In this document: piece by piece, positions 44,399 to 53,093 of the stretch
Layout: every line of letters begins with the position of its first letter
How positions within the stretch are numbered: position 1 is the first letter of the stretch
Source of the DNA: Sediminibacillus terrae
GTDB taxonomy: Bacteria; Bacillota; Bacilli; Bacillales; Amphibacillaceae
Reading direction: 5' to 3'
Assembly: GCF_009602435.1 (NCBI RefSeq)
Contig: NZ_VZDQ01000028.1
Coordinates: 1 to 64,000 of the forward strand
DNA length: 64,000 bases
Program-made: the position numbers and the translations under genes
Notes under the pieces: generated by a model
Seen by the model: only the letters and a program-made list of their open reading frames with translations
The model's database searches: none
What the model was told of the DNA's origin: nothing

Positions 44399-44956
44399 TT
44401 GAATTTAGAAACATGGTACCAAAAAGGGATCGATCCGGATGAGTATATAGAATCGATGCAACAGCATAGAGAAAACTTGTTGTACGTATATGATCATTTC
44501 ACTTTGCCTGAAGACGATTTGCTTTTCGAGAAGCTTGCAAAAGAAAACCTGCGTGTCATCGTCTTAACAGAGGACTGGTGTGGGGATGCCATGATGAATG
44601 TACCGATTTTGTTCCACCTTGCCGAACGGGCGGAAATGGACGTGCGTCTGCTTGCCCGTGATCAAAACCTGGAGTTGATGGATCAATATCTGACAAACGG
44701 AAAAGCTCGCTCCATTCCGATTTTCATCTTTATCGATGAAAATGGCCGGGAGATTGCAAAATGGGGGCCGCGGGCGCCCGAGGTCCAGCAGTTTATCGAC
44801 CAATCCCTGGCCAATCTTCCGGAAAAAGAAGCTGCAGATTACCAGGAAAAACAGCGGGAATTGTTCACTTTCGTAACCAAATCATTTCGAGACAATAAGG
44901 ACTTCTGGCAGCAAACATATCAAAGCATTCTTTCCACTTTAGAACATGCAATCTAA
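44399..44956 (+). CDS. Thioredoxin-like fold protein with a WCGD site
   Basis: 185 residues from a TTG start (44399), spaced about 9 nt after CAGGAGTG; a GTG at 44390 is too close. Thioredoxin-like core IVLTEDWCGDAMMNVPILFHLAERAEMDVRLLARDQ has a single Cys (W-C-G-D, ~60-63) instead of C-x-x-C, then a cis-Pro region RSIPIFIFIDENGREIAKWGPR. Typical of the ~185-residue thioredoxin-like family conserved in Bacillaceae. A monothiol or structural role is possible; unknown. Confidence 0.82.
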   Translation: MNLETWYQKGIDPDEYIESMQQHRENLLYVYDHFTLPEDDLLFEKLAKENLRVIVLTEDWCGDAMMNVPILFHLAERAEMDVRLLARDQNLELMDQYLTNGKARSIPIFIFIDENGREIAKWGPRAPEVQQFIDQSLANLPEKEAADYQEKQRELFTFVTKSFRDNKDFWQQTYQSILSTLEHAI

Positions 44957-45053
44957 TCTTATTTTCCCCGGCCGCAAGTCGGGGATTTTTATACTATGGG
45001 AAAGACATTTTGGAAATACTGGATAGTAAAAAAACAAAAGGTGAGCTTACCCA

Positions 45054-46052
45054 ATGCAAACACTTCTGCAGGTTTATTTCCGCATGCCGATATTTTTCCG
45101 TTTATTATCATCTGTCCTTCTATTGATGATGTTATTCGGTATTGCTATTCACATTCTGGAGCCCGTTCACTTTCCGACTATTTTTGATGGTATTTGGTGG
45201 GCATTTGTTACCGGGTCGACGGTTGGGTACGGTGATTATGTACCGCTCAGCTCTGCCGGAAGACTGGTTGCCATTCTGTTGATTCTCGCCGGCGGTGGGT
45301 TGGTGACATTTTATATGGCCACCATCTCTGCAGGGACAATCAAACATGAACGAGACCTTTCAAAAGGACTGGTAAAGTACAGAGGCAAAGATCATATCAT
45401 CCTAGTAGGCTGGAACGAACGGACTAAGCAGCTCATGGAAATGATTGTGGAAAGGAACATGAAAAAACAAATCGTGTTGATCGACCATACCATGAATAAT
45501 TTGCCTTATCAAAAACACCAATTGCATTTTGTGCGTGGCTCCGCCTTTGAGGATGAGACATTGGAAAAAGCCAATTTAAAAGATGCCAAGTACGCTGTCG
45601 TCACCGCTGATCCTTCCAAAAAAGAACTTCAAGCCGACCAGTCGACAATCCTGACAGCAGTCGCTATCAAAGGGAACAATCCTGATATTGTCCTGATCAC
45701 AGAAATATTGACAAAAGAGCAAATCAAAAACGCCAGCCGGGCTGGCGCAGATTCCATCATTCGGTCAAATGACTTTATGAGTACCCTGTTATTCCACGAG
45801 CTATTCCGGCACAAACCGGTCAAACCGTTTGATTTGCTGATACAAGTACTGGCAGATCAGCAGTTCCATCAATTCCCTTTGCCTGAAAATCTTTATGATA
45901 AGACTTTCTTACAATGCGCCGATTATTATGCCGTTTCAGAACAACTGTTGATCGGTATCATGAGGAAGGGGCAGATGCTCGTCAATCCAGCTTTTAGCAC
46001 CACGCTCCAAAAAGGTGACACGTTAATTGTCCTTTCATCGCTCCATGAGTGA
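45054..46052 (+). CDS. yugO: YugO-like potassium channel
   Basis: 332 residues. Two membrane segments (~7-30 and ~77-100) flank the pore loop with the K+ filter TVGYGD (GSTVGYGDYVPLS, ~58-70). An RCK N domain (HIILVGWNERTKQLMEMIVERNMKKQIVLIDH) and a TrkA_C-like C-terminal domain follow. B. subtilis YugO carries electrical signalling in biofilms. Its 3' end overlaps the convergent yugN by 18 bp. Confidence 0.93.
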   Translation: MQTLLQVYFRMPIFFRLLSSVLLLMMLFGIAIHILEPVHFPTIFDGIWWAFVTGSTVGYGDYVPLSSAGRLVAILLILAGGGLVTFYMATISAGTIKHERDLSKGLVKYRGKDHIILVGWNERTKQLMEMIVERNMKKQIVLIDHTMNNLPYQKHQLHFVRGSAFEDETLEKANLKDAKYAVVTADPSKKELQADQSTILTAVAIKGNNPDIVLITEILTKEQIKNASRAGADSIIRSNDFMSTLLFHELFRHKPVKPFDLLIQVLADQQFHQFPLPENLYDKTFLQCADYYAVSEQLLIGIMRKGQMLVNPAFSTTLQKGDTLIVLSSLHE

Positions 46053-46442
46053 TCGTTCCACTTCCTGGAGAAGCTCTTTCCCCTCTTCTACAAATTGATC
46101 ATTTACTTCTCCATCAGGATCCACCGGTGTTTGAAATTGGTCCACCGCACCCCTCAGGGCGCCATTGCGGCCGTCTGCGTCCACTCCGGACTGGTACACA
46201 TGGGAAAGCACGAACGGTTTGCCCAATTTGACTATCACTCCAGGTGAGTCAAGCATGCCTTTTACTGCTTTGAAGGGAATTCGCAAAAACTGGTAGCCGT
46301 CCTCTACCCCCATTTTGTAATCAAACGATCCTTGGTCATAATCCCAGTTGCCGCCGATGGAAAAGCCCATCGGTTTTAATGTTTCTTCCAGTGCATGAAG
46401 TGAAAAATCACGATTTTCCAAATCAGATGGTATTGGAATCAT
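46035..46442 (-). CDS. yugN: YugN family protein
   Basis: 135 residues from ATG 46442 (GGAGGTAG upstream). Soluble; matches the YugN-like family (MIPIPSDLENRDFSLHALEETLKPMGFSIGGNWDYDQGSFDYKM...). Function unknown; in B. subtilis it also lies between yugO and pgi. A short overlap with yugO means no room for a dedicated terminator. Confidence 0.87.
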   Translation of the reverse strand: MIPIPSDLENRDFSLHALEETLKPMGFSIGGNWDYDQGSFDYKMGVEDGYQFLRIPFKAVKGMLDSPGVIVKLGKPFVLSHVYQSGVDADGRNGALRGAVDQFQTPVDPDGEVNDQFVEEGKELLQEVERSLMER

Positions 46443-46538
46443 TTTCAACTACCTCCTTTGATATCAGCTTGCCCCGATCAAGCAATTTCATGAGAAATCC
46501 AATGAGCCTGTAGAAGCTGAATGTCATGGAGGTGTAAA

Positions 46539-46674
46539 GAAAAGCCTTGGTGAGAACTCGTCAAACGCTCGGGAGTACGCTTGGCGCCACTATTGGAATG
46601 CGCAAGGTTGCCTCAGCAACATTCACTGCAGGTGATGAGGGGCTCATTCACATCATGCCGAAGGTTTTTCTCTC
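46539..46674. ncRNA. Candidate structured RNA closed by an 11-bp stem
   Basis: AGAAAAGCCTT (46539-46549) pairs with AAGGTTTTTCT (46662-46672), one G-U included. They enclose smaller hairpins such as GTTGC-CTCA-GCAAC and GTGATGAG-GGG-CTCATTCAC. On the minus strand it would be the yugN leader; on the plus strand it is followed by the 46684-46727 terminator. A 55-codon frame (TTG 46547 to TGA 46714) also crosses it but runs into that terminator, so coding is doubtful. Confidence 0.3.
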
Positions 46675-46680
46675 AAATAA

Positions 46681-46727
46681 AAAAGGGAGTGCCAATAAGT
46701 TAAAAACTTTTTGACACTCCCTTTTTG
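46681..46727. terminator. pgi terminator (bidirectional)
   Basis: AAAAGGGAGTG...CACTCCCTTTTT with T runs on both strands, 10 bp after the pgi stop. Confidence 0.85.
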
Positions 46728-46737
46728 TATTGCCGAT

Positions 46738-48090
46738 TTATTTTTTTAAACGATTTTCCAATTCTTGTTTTTGTTCCTCAAATCCTGGCTTGCCCAATAA
46801 AGCAAACATATTTTTCTTGTATGCTTCCACACCGGGTTGATCAAATGGATTGACACCCAGCAAGTAGCCGCTGATTGCACATGCTTTTTCAAAGAAATAG
46901 ACGACATAACCGAAAGTGTAGGCATCCAGTTTCGGCAGGTGAACGATCAGATTAGGCACTTGTCCGTCTGTATGGGCAAGCATGGTACCCTGGTATGCTT
47001 TTTGATTTACTTCATCGATCGTTTTACCTGCAAGATAATTCAAACCATCCAAGTCTTGAGCATCTTCTTCGATGGTGATGTTCGACTTCGGCTCTTCAAC
47101 ATGAAGTACGGTTTCAAACAAATCTCTTCTACCTTCTTGAACATACTGGCCTAATGAATGGAGGTCAGTAGAAAAATTGGCTGAAGAAGGGTACAGCCCC
47201 TTGAAGTCTTTCCCTTCACTTTCCCCGAACAGCTGCTTCCACCATTCCGCAAAATATTGGAGGGCTGGTTCATAGTTGATCAGCATTTCGATGTTTTTTC
47301 CTTTATTGTAAAAGATATTACGGACAGCAGCATACTGATAGGCAGGGTTTTCATCCAGGTTTTCAGAGGACAATTCCTGCTGCGCTTTGTATGCCCCATC
47401 CATCATCGCATCGATATCAATCCCGCTTGCAGCTATCGGCAGCAAACCTACCGCAGTTAGAACGGAATAACGGCCGCCTACATCATCGGGGATGACAAAG
47501 CTCTCGTAGCCTTCCTCGTTAGCCAGTGTTTTCAATGCACCTTTTTGTTTGTCTGTCGTTGCATAGATACGTTTTCTTGCTTCTTCCACACCGTATTTAT
47601 CTTCCAGATATTTCCGGAACAGACGAAACGCGATCGCCGGTTCTGTTGTCGTACCGCTCTTGGAAATAACGTTTATCGAAACGTCCTTGCCTTCAAGCAT
47701 GTCATACAAGTCGTTCATATAAGGTGCGCTGATACTGTTTCCGACGAAGAAAACCTGTGGGGTTCCACGTTGCTCTTTAGTCAATTCATTATAGAATGAA
47801 TGATTGAGCATTTCGATTGCTGCTCTTGCTCCCAAATAAGAGCCGCCGATGCCGATCACCAACAGAACGTCAGAATCAGATTTGATTTTTTCTGCAGCCT
47901 TTTTAATCCGGCTGAACTCTTCCTTATCATAGTTTTCAGGTAAATCGAGCCAGCCTAAAAAGTCGCTGCCTGCTCCCGTTTGATTATGCAAAGCCTGGTG
48001 TGCAAGCTTCACAGGCTCTTGTAAATAATCAATTTCATGCTTGCCAAAAAATGATAGGGCGCGTTCATATTCAAAGCTTATATGTGTCAT
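46738..48090 (-). CDS. pgi: Glucose-6-phosphate isomerase
   Basis: 450 residues from the second ATG (48090), giving [12 protein letters not shown] as in B. subtilis Pgi; GGAGG lies at better spacing for it than for ATG 48093. Interconverts glucose-6-P and fructose-6-P. Signatures: [16 protein letters not shown] (~77-92), [15 protein letters not shown] (~143-157), and the C-terminal [25 protein letters not shown]. Monocistronic, with strong terminator. Confidence 0.97.
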   Translation of the reverse strand: MTHISFEYERALSFFGKHEIDYLQEPVKLAHQALHNQTGAGSDFLGWLDLPENYDKEEFSRIKKAAEKIKSDSDVLLVIGIGGSYLGARAAIEMLNHSFYNELTKEQRGTPQVFFVGNSISAPYMNDLYDMLEGKDVSINVISKSGTTTEPAIAFRLFRKYLEDKYGVEEARKRIYATTDKQKGALKTLANEEGYESFVIPDDVGGRYSVLTAVGLLPIAASGIDIDAMMDGAYKAQQELSSENLDENPAYQYAAVRNIFYNKGKNIEMLINYEPALQYFAEWWKQLFGESEGKDFKGLYPSSANFSTDLHSLGQYVQEGRRDLFETVLHVEEPKSNITIEEDAQDLDGLNYLAGKTIDEVNQKAYQGTMLAHTDGQVPNLIVHLPKLDAYTFGYVVYFFEKACAISGYLLGVNPFDQPGVEAYKKNMFALLGKPGFEEQKQELENRLKK

Positions 48091-48313
48091 CATTCTACCT
48101 CCAAAATTAAAAAATCAACCTGATTTAAATGTACCGAAACCTAATCGGTAAATCAAGCAATGCCCATCATCCAACATCACACGGGCCAGAGATGAAAGGA
48201 AATCGGAGATCGGTCCGCGCATCTTATCCTGTTTGGCAGTGATTTTTTTGCATATTTCCCTTCCTTCTGGGGATTGCTATTACTGGAAGTTAAATTTGAA
48301 GGAGGGATGCTGT

Positions 48314-48553
48314 GTGAATGCATTACAGCGTATTTCTTTACTGCTTGTAATCATCGGTGCGGTAAACTGGGGTCTTGTAGGTTTATTCCAATTCGATTTA
48401 GTTGCAGCCTTATTCGGCGGCGGAGAGCAAAGCGGTGCTTTTGCCAGGATCATATACACATTGGTCGGCATCAGCGGGCTGATTTGTTTATCGATGCTGT
48501 TTAAACCGGACGAGCAATTTGCTGATAAAAGAGAACCAGAAACAGAAAGATAA
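48314..48553 (+). CDS. yuzA: YuzA-like DUF378 membrane protein
   Basis: 79 residues from GTG 48314 (GGAGGG upstream); the longer frame from 48233 has no site. Two membrane segments (ISLLLVIIGAVNWGLVGLFQFDLVAALFGG and FARIIYTLVGISGLICLSMLF) with the INWGL signature of DUF378. Function unknown. Confidence 0.88.
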   Translation: MNALQRISLLLVIIGAVNWGLVGLFQFDLVAALFGGGEQSGAFARIIYTLVGISGLICLSMLFKPDEQFADKREPETER

Positions 48554-48560
48554 TGCATAC

Positions 48561-48598
48561 AACCGTCTTGTACTTCCAAAGTACAGGACGGTTCTTTA
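48561..48598 (+). terminator. yuzA terminator
   Basis: AACCGTCTTGTACTT...AAGTACAGGACGGTT stem (one mismatch region), then CTTT. Confidence 0.75.
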
Positions 48599-48713
48599 CA
48601 AGAAAAAAGAAACTGGTAAGGAATTTGCACATATAAATAACCTTACAGTTGCAAGAAGGCAGGCGCTTGCGCTAAACATCCCTGAATTTTATACTTTTTA
48701 ATCATATAAAAAT

Positions 48714-48743
48714 ATAAAAAAACTGCCTGAAAAAAGGCAGTTT
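48714..48743 (-). terminator. yugI terminator
   Basis: AAACTGCC/GGCAGTTT stem and a T run on the minus strand. Confidence 0.8.
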
Positions 48744-48753
48744 CAAAATCAAA

Positions 48754-49143
48754 TTAGTTTTTGTATGTGTTTTCGCGTTCTTTCGACTGCTCGATCCATT
48801 CTTCCAGCTTGTCTTTCAATGTGTTGAAACCTGCTTGCTGACTGTCCTGCTGAACGGCAGCATTAGACTTTTGTCGCTTCGGTTCAGGCTTTTTCGGCGC
48901 CTCTTCTGTAGCACGGATGGATAAAGAATACTTATTCTTTTCCTCATCTATTTGAAGAATTTTCACTTTTACTTGATCGCCAACGGAAAGATGATCGTTG
49001 ATATCCTTCACATAACCATGTGTCACTTCTGAAATATGAACAAGTCCCTGCACTTCATCGTCCAGTGCCACAAACGCACCGTATGGCTGGATACCTGTTA
49101 CTTTACCTTCAATAATTTGTCCTGTTTCAAACTTCTCTGCCAT
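48754..49143 (-). CDS. yugI: S1-domain RNA-binding protein YugI (general stress protein 13)
   Basis: 129 residues from ATG 49143. An S1 domain spans ~4-75 (GQIIEGKVTGIQPYGAFVALDDEVQGLVHISEVTHGYVKDINDHLSVGDQVKVKILQID). A basic/disordered linker (PKKPEPKRQKSNAAVQQDSQQ) and a helical tail follow. B. subtilis YugI (GSP13) associates with ribosomes. The open frame extends back to 49152 (TTG), but the ATG fits the family and the GGGAG site. Confidence 0.92.
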   Translation of the reverse strand: MAEKFETGQIIEGKVTGIQPYGAFVALDDEVQGLVHISEVTHGYVKDINDHLSVGDQVKVKILQIDEEKNKYSLSIRATEEAPKKPEPKRQKSNAAVQQDSQQAGFNTLKDKLEEWIEQSKERENTYKN

Positions 49144-49272
49144 GCTGAACAACTCCCGATTTTATTTTCTATGATTAATACACAATAAACAATTTTAGCA
49201 TATAAAGTGTTTTCCCGCAAAAAAATGCATAATCCGAGGAATTTCAGACGTCGATTATAAAAAAATAACCTT

Positions 49273-49395
49273 TTGATAAAATTTTTTTGTTTTTTAATGT
49301 TTAAAAAGAGATCAATACGGTTATACCTATAACTGTAAGACTTTCTCGTATTCCCCCTGTTGAAGACAAAGCAACGTTGCTTTGTCTTTTTTTTG
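49273..49395 (+). ncRNA. Candidate small RNA or yugF leader attenuator
   Basis: A perfect 22-nt palindromic hairpin (GACAAAGCAAC/GTTGCTTTGTC, 49365-49386) with eight T ends a plus-strand transcript, yet no plus-strand gene lies upstream. A weak promoter (TTGATA at 49273-49278, 17 bp, AATGTT) could start a ~90-nt RNA. It contains TTCCCCCTG (49351-49359), complementary to GGGGG-type ribosome-binding sites; the yugF site ~100 nt downstream reads CGGGGGA. Either an sRNA or a yugF attenuator; the terminator is solid, the rest is inference. Confidence 0.4.
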
Positions 49396-49476
49396 TCTTT
49401 TAACAACTCCGACACTCAAATAAACCGCAAAAACTGTGGAATAATAATCTTTATCTTTTAATACCGGGGGATTTAC

Positions 49477-50319
49477 ATGGAAACCACTAAACAGAAAAAA
49501 ACCATTCACTTTCAAAATGCCGACATCCACTATCGCCTTTATCAATCTACCGGAAAATCAGACAACCCTTGCCTTTTTTTGCTGCACGGCTTCTTATCCA
49601 GTCAGTTTTGCTTCCGTAAGATGATTCCGCAACTCCGCCGCCATTTCCATATACTCACCATCGACCTCCCACCCTTTGGAAAAAGCGGAAAAGTGACATC
49701 CTTTTATTATTCCTATCAAAATATGGCCGATTTGGTTATATATGTACTTGATGCATTGAACATCGGAAAAGTTTGGATAGGTGCTCACTCGATGGGTGGT
49801 CAAATCGCACTTCGTTGCGCGATGTGTTACCCGGAGAGAATAGAAAAACTGATTTTGATGGCCCCTTCCTGTTACATGAAAAAAGCTTCCAAAATGCTGA
49901 ATGCTTTTAGTGCATTCCCCACCTCCCCCAAACTCTTAAAAGCGGTTCTGCGCCGCGCGGGTGTCGACGGTATTCTGAAAAAGTGTATGCACGATGAACA
50001 ATTGATCACCAAACGAATGATTGCTGTCTATACGAAACCTTTTTTAGAATACGACATTTATCCGTGTCTCACCAAATTGATCCGGGACAGAGAAGGAGAT
50101 TTGCCATCTTCCAGCCTGCGTGCCATTGACCAGCCATGTCTGATTATTTGGGGAAAGCAGGACTTGATTTTGCCTGTTTCCAACAGTTACCGACTCTTGC
50201 GTGATTTACCAAATGCAGAATTGTGTACGTTAAGCAGGGCTGGTCACTTCTTGCCGGAAGAAGCCCCAGGACTCATCTGTGATTATATATTGGCTAAAAC
50301 CATCCGAAGAGAGAAATGA
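49477..50319 (+). CDS. yugF: Alpha/beta hydrolase (YugF-like)
   Basis: 280 residues. HGFLSSQFCFRK oxyanion region (~33-44), nucleophile GAHSMGGQIALR (Ser ~106), acid in LIIWGKQDLILP, and His in LSRAGHFLPEEAP. Cytoplasmic hydrolase of unknown substrate; B. subtilis yugF has the same neighbours. GGGGG precedes ATG 49477. Confidence 0.87.
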   Translation: METTKQKKTIHFQNADIHYRLYQSTGKSDNPCLFLLHGFLSSQFCFRKMIPQLRRHFHILTIDLPPFGKSGKVTSFYYSYQNMADLVIYVLDALNIGKVWIGAHSMGGQIALRCAMCYPERIEKLILMAPSCYMKKASKMLNAFSAFPTSPKLLKAVLRRAGVDGILKKCMHDEQLITKRMIAVYTKPFLEYDIYPCLTKLIRDREGDLPSSSLRAIDQPCLIIWGKQDLILPVSNSYRLLRDLPNAELCTLSRAGHFLPEEAPGLICDYILAKTIRREK

Positions 50320-50476
50320 GTTCAAATTGTTTCCAATCTATTTTTCCTGTTTATATAATGAAGAAGAGCATGAAAGGATAACAAACCGTGAAACGATTTT
50401 ATGCACTTACAAGACTGCAAGTTGGCGTGCTGAAGGACCACCATTGCAGTTAAGAGTACTGAAGGAGGAAAAGACC

Positions 50477-51649
50477 ATGGTTAATTTCGATCAAGCCCCA
50501 CAGCGTACCGGCACCAGATCGGTTAAGTGGGATTTATTAAAATCTATTTATGGATCTGAAGAAGTTCTGCCAATGTGGGTCGCCGATATGGACATCGCCG
50601 TACCTGATTCCGTCAAAAACGCCCTCGTAGACAGGGCAGAACATGGAATATTTGGATATACGGTGACAGATAAAGCAATCAGTGATTCTGTCATCAGTTG
50701 GCTGGAAAGACGGCATGGATGGAAAATCAAACCGTCATGGCTGCTATATAGCCCGGGTGTTATTACAAGTCTCCATATGGCTGTACAGGTACTGACAGAA
50801 GCAAACGACAAGATCATGATTCAAACACCGGTTTATCCACCTTTTTATGATCTTGTCGAAATGCATGATAGACAGCTGGTCAAATGCCCGCTGAAATTGA
50901 AAGAGGGCCGTTATGAAGTTGACTTTGATGCATTCGAAACGTCCTTGAGCCAAGGGGTAAAAGCGCTCATCCTTTGTAATCCGCACAATCCGGTCGGAAG
51001 GGTATGGACCGAAGAAGAACTGCGAAAAATCGGCCAGCTCTGTTTGAAACACAATGTTTTGATCTTCTCCGATGAAATTCACGCAGACGTAGTTTACCCT
51101 GGCCATACACATGTTCCAATTGCTTCCCTTTCCGATGAAATAAACCAGATCACCATCACGTGCATGTCTCCTACCAAGTCCTTTAACTTGGCCGGTTTGC
51201 AAGTTTCTTATTTGATTACGCCAGACAAACATAAACGTGAAAAAATCGATCACTTTTTCCATAAGCAAGGGATAAAAATGATCAATACGATGGGAATAAC
51301 AGCTTTGGAAGCGGCGTATAACGAAGGGGAGGATTGGCTGGAACAGCTGCTGCGACTGTTGGACGGGAACAGGCAGCTTGTCGAGAAAGCTTTTGACAAC
51401 CGGGATGAAATAAATGTTATACCAGCCGAAGGCACTTATCTTATCTGGCTTGATTGCAGGTCGTTAAACATGTCGCAGGAGGAACTGAAAAGGTTCATGC
51501 AGGAAGATGCTAAAGTAGGACTTAATGACGGAGCCTCCTTTGGGAAAGATGGGGAAGGGTTCATGCGCATCAATATCGCTTGTCCCCGCGCGACAGTCGA
51601 AGAAGGGTTGAACCGGATTCTATCCGCCTTGGATGCCCGAAAAAAATAA
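50477..51649 (+). CDS. patB: Cystathionine beta-lyase / C-S lyase (PatB/MalY type)
   Basis: 390 residues from ATG 50477 (AAGGAGG upstream); the frame continues back to 50279 inside yugF but without support. Fold-type I PLP enzyme: the N-terminal RTGTRSVKWDLL...LPMWVADMDI is the PatB/MalY hallmark. CNPHNPVGRVWTEEEL follows, IFSDEIHADVVYPG (PLP Asp), and SPTKSFNLAGLQ with the PLP Lys (~234). Cleaves C-S bonds of cystathionine/cysteine; PatB also aminotransfers. Long 5' gap from yugF (157 bp). Confidence 0.93.
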   Translation: MVNFDQAPQRTGTRSVKWDLLKSIYGSEEVLPMWVADMDIAVPDSVKNALVDRAEHGIFGYTVTDKAISDSVISWLERRHGWKIKPSWLLYSPGVITSLHMAVQVLTEANDKIMIQTPVYPPFYDLVEMHDRQLVKCPLKLKEGRYEVDFDAFETSLSQGVKALILCNPHNPVGRVWTEEELRKIGQLCLKHNVLIFSDEIHADVVYPGHTHVPIASLSDEINQITITCMSPTKSFNLAGLQVSYLITPDKHKREKIDHFFHKQGIKMINTMGITALEAAYNEGEDWLEQLLRLLDGNRQLVEKAFDNRDEINVIPAEGTYLIWLDCRSLNMSQEELKRFMQEDAKVGLNDGASFGKDGEGFMRINIACPRATVEEGLNRILSALDARKK

Positions 51650-51681
51650 CTCCAGTTCTTATGAAACGAAAAATACATGCC

Positions 51682-51740
51682 AAAAAACAGGCTGTCGCAA
51701 CCGCTTCTAATGGAGCAGTTTCGGCGACAGCCTATTCTTG
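51682..51740. terminator. Bidirectional terminator between patB and sodC
   Basis: AGGCTGTCGC (51689-51698) and GCGACAGCCT (51724-51733) with A/T runs outside. The sodC stop codon lies within it. Confidence 0.8.
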
Positions 51741-52319
51741 TTCTTTCTCCTGATTATCTTCCGTCGGATCTGTCGGCGACTGCTCAGCCGCGGAATCTTC
51801 TGCTTGTATTTTTCCACAAACAATTCTGGCACCAGATTCGCCTGCAGGCTGACTTACACCATCATCCTGGCTTTCATGGAGGACCAGGGAAGTGCCATCT
51901 TCTTTGAGCAATGAATTTTTTCCATCGGTCAACGTGGCACCGCTGAGCATCAATTCCGCTTCGGCTATCCCATCCTCCGCCACTTCCACATTGGGAAGGT
52001 CTCCAAGATGAGCGCCTTCTGGATGCATCAATCCATGCTCCTTACCTTCTGGATTCAAGTGACTGCCTGCCGTTGTGAAATCCGGCCCTTCGCATTTAGG
52101 AAATTCATGTACATGAATGCCGTGAAGGCCAGGCTCCAACCCCTCCAAGGACAGTTTTACTTGAACACCATCTGATTGTTCTGACAGTTCAGCTGTCCCC
52201 AGGGAATCTCCGTCGCTATTCAACATGTCAATCTTTAAAGGGGATCGGGTATCCTCCTGACAGCCGACCATGAAAACCAACGGCACACTAAGAGCTGCCT
52301 TCAGTAACAGCTTAACCAA
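51732..52319 (-). CDS. sodC: Cu/Zn superoxide dismutase lipoprotein
   Basis: 195 residues from TTG 52319, with GGTGGGAG upstream; the open frame to 52448 has no site and no signal sequence. Lipobox MVGC (Cys ~20). Copper/zinc ligands all appear present: HVHEF (two His), GSHLNP (bridging His), KEHG, HLGDL (zinc His and Asp) and LVLHES (copper His). The disulfide pair is in KCEGPDF and RIVCGKI. An acidic, Gln/Glu-rich tail (~175-195) is extra. Would detoxify superoxide outside the membrane. Confidence 0.93.
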   Translation of the reverse strand: MVKLLLKAALSVPLVFMVGCQEDTRSPLKIDMLNSDGDSLGTAELSEQSDGVQVKLSLEGLEPGLHGIHVHEFPKCEGPDFTTAGSHLNPEGKEHGLMHPEGAHLGDLPNVEVAEDGIAEAELMLSGATLTDGKNSLLKEDGTSLVLHESQDDGVSQPAGESGARIVCGKIQAEDSAAEQSPTDPTEDNQEKEQE

Positions 52320-52500
52320 GAAATCAACTCCCACCCAAAACTTCATATGGGAATAGTATAGCCGGTTAACTGCGGATTTATCCTTTTTCAGACGTGCTTT
52401 CAGACAAAAAAAAGCATGGTCACCAAGCAAAAAACGAACAAACTCCAAAAGCTAATCGAATTCATATGGTTTTTATTTGTATCTCTTTAGTAAACTTCTT

Positions 52501-52699
52501 TTAATCCTGTTGTTTGGTACGCGATTCGAATCGCTGCGTTTTTGTGGTCAGATTTCTAATTTCTACACGATGCCTGCCTTCGTCACTGTTTAGATACTTA
52601 TCAGTGAATCGAAGAATACGGTACTGTCCATCTTGTCTGGCACGAACTGAAAGCGAAATACCTTGCGGGAATGGATCATTACAATATTCATAAGTTTCC
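52501..52699 (-). pseudogene. Possible 3' remnant of a gene (no start codon)
   Basis: A 66-codon minus-strand frame ending at TAA 52501 reads YEYCNDPFPQGISLSVRARQ...EGRHRVEIRNLTTKTQRFESR. Its composition looks coding, but it is bounded by a stop and the terminator at 52706 and has no ATG/GTG/TTG. It could be a truncated gene or chance. Confidence 0.3.
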
Positions 52700-52705
52700 G
52701 CTAAT

Positions 52706-52775
52706 CAAAACAACCGAACGAATGGTGGATTCGTTCGGTTGTTATTTTGGTCTCGATGCTTTTGTCCCAGGCTCA
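52706..52775 (-). terminator. Terminator of the gene at 52781, CCGAACGA module
   Basis: Minus strand: CTGGGACAAAAGCATCGAGACC, then AACCGAACGAATC...ATTCGTTCGGTT and T-rich tail, 10 nt after the stop. Confidence 0.85.
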
Positions 52776-52780
52776 CCGGG

Positions 52781-52987
52781 TCACTGTTTGGGACGATGGT
52801 TTTCATTCGAGATAGGTGAAGAAGAAGAGTCGATCGAGTACTTTTCTTCCATTCGTCTTTCCTCTTTTTTCGAATGCTTGTATATAAGGTACATGGTGAC
52901 AGCGGCGCCGATAGAAAATATCACCAAGGATATCACAGCAGGTATATATTCTGTTTTATCCTCAGGAAAATATAAAAATTCCATCAT
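52781..52987 (-). CDS. Small single-span membrane protein
   Basis: 68 residues: a short N-terminus, one membrane segment (YIPAVISLVIFSIGAAVTMYLIY, ~14-36) and a charged cytoplasmic tail (KHSKKEERRMEEKYSIDSSSSPISNENHRPKQ). AGAAGGA precedes ATG 52987. No family recognised; its own conserved-type terminator supports it as a real gene. Divergent from kapB. Confidence 0.65.
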   Translation of the reverse strand: MMEFLYFPEDKTEYIPAVISLVIFSIGAAVTMYLIYKHSKKEERRMEEKYSIDSSSSPISNENHRPKQ

Positions 52988-53093
52988 GATAAATCACGTC
53001 CTTCTGCCCTCATTATAGCAAAACGGGTTAATTCTTGTACATATATTCTGCATCTGGCAAAATTGAATTAACCTACAAAAGGGAGTGACCTGA

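Noticed and set aside
50279-50476. N-terminal extension of patB into yugF
   Set aside because: PatB-family proteins begin near ATG 50477, which has a strong AAGGAGG site.
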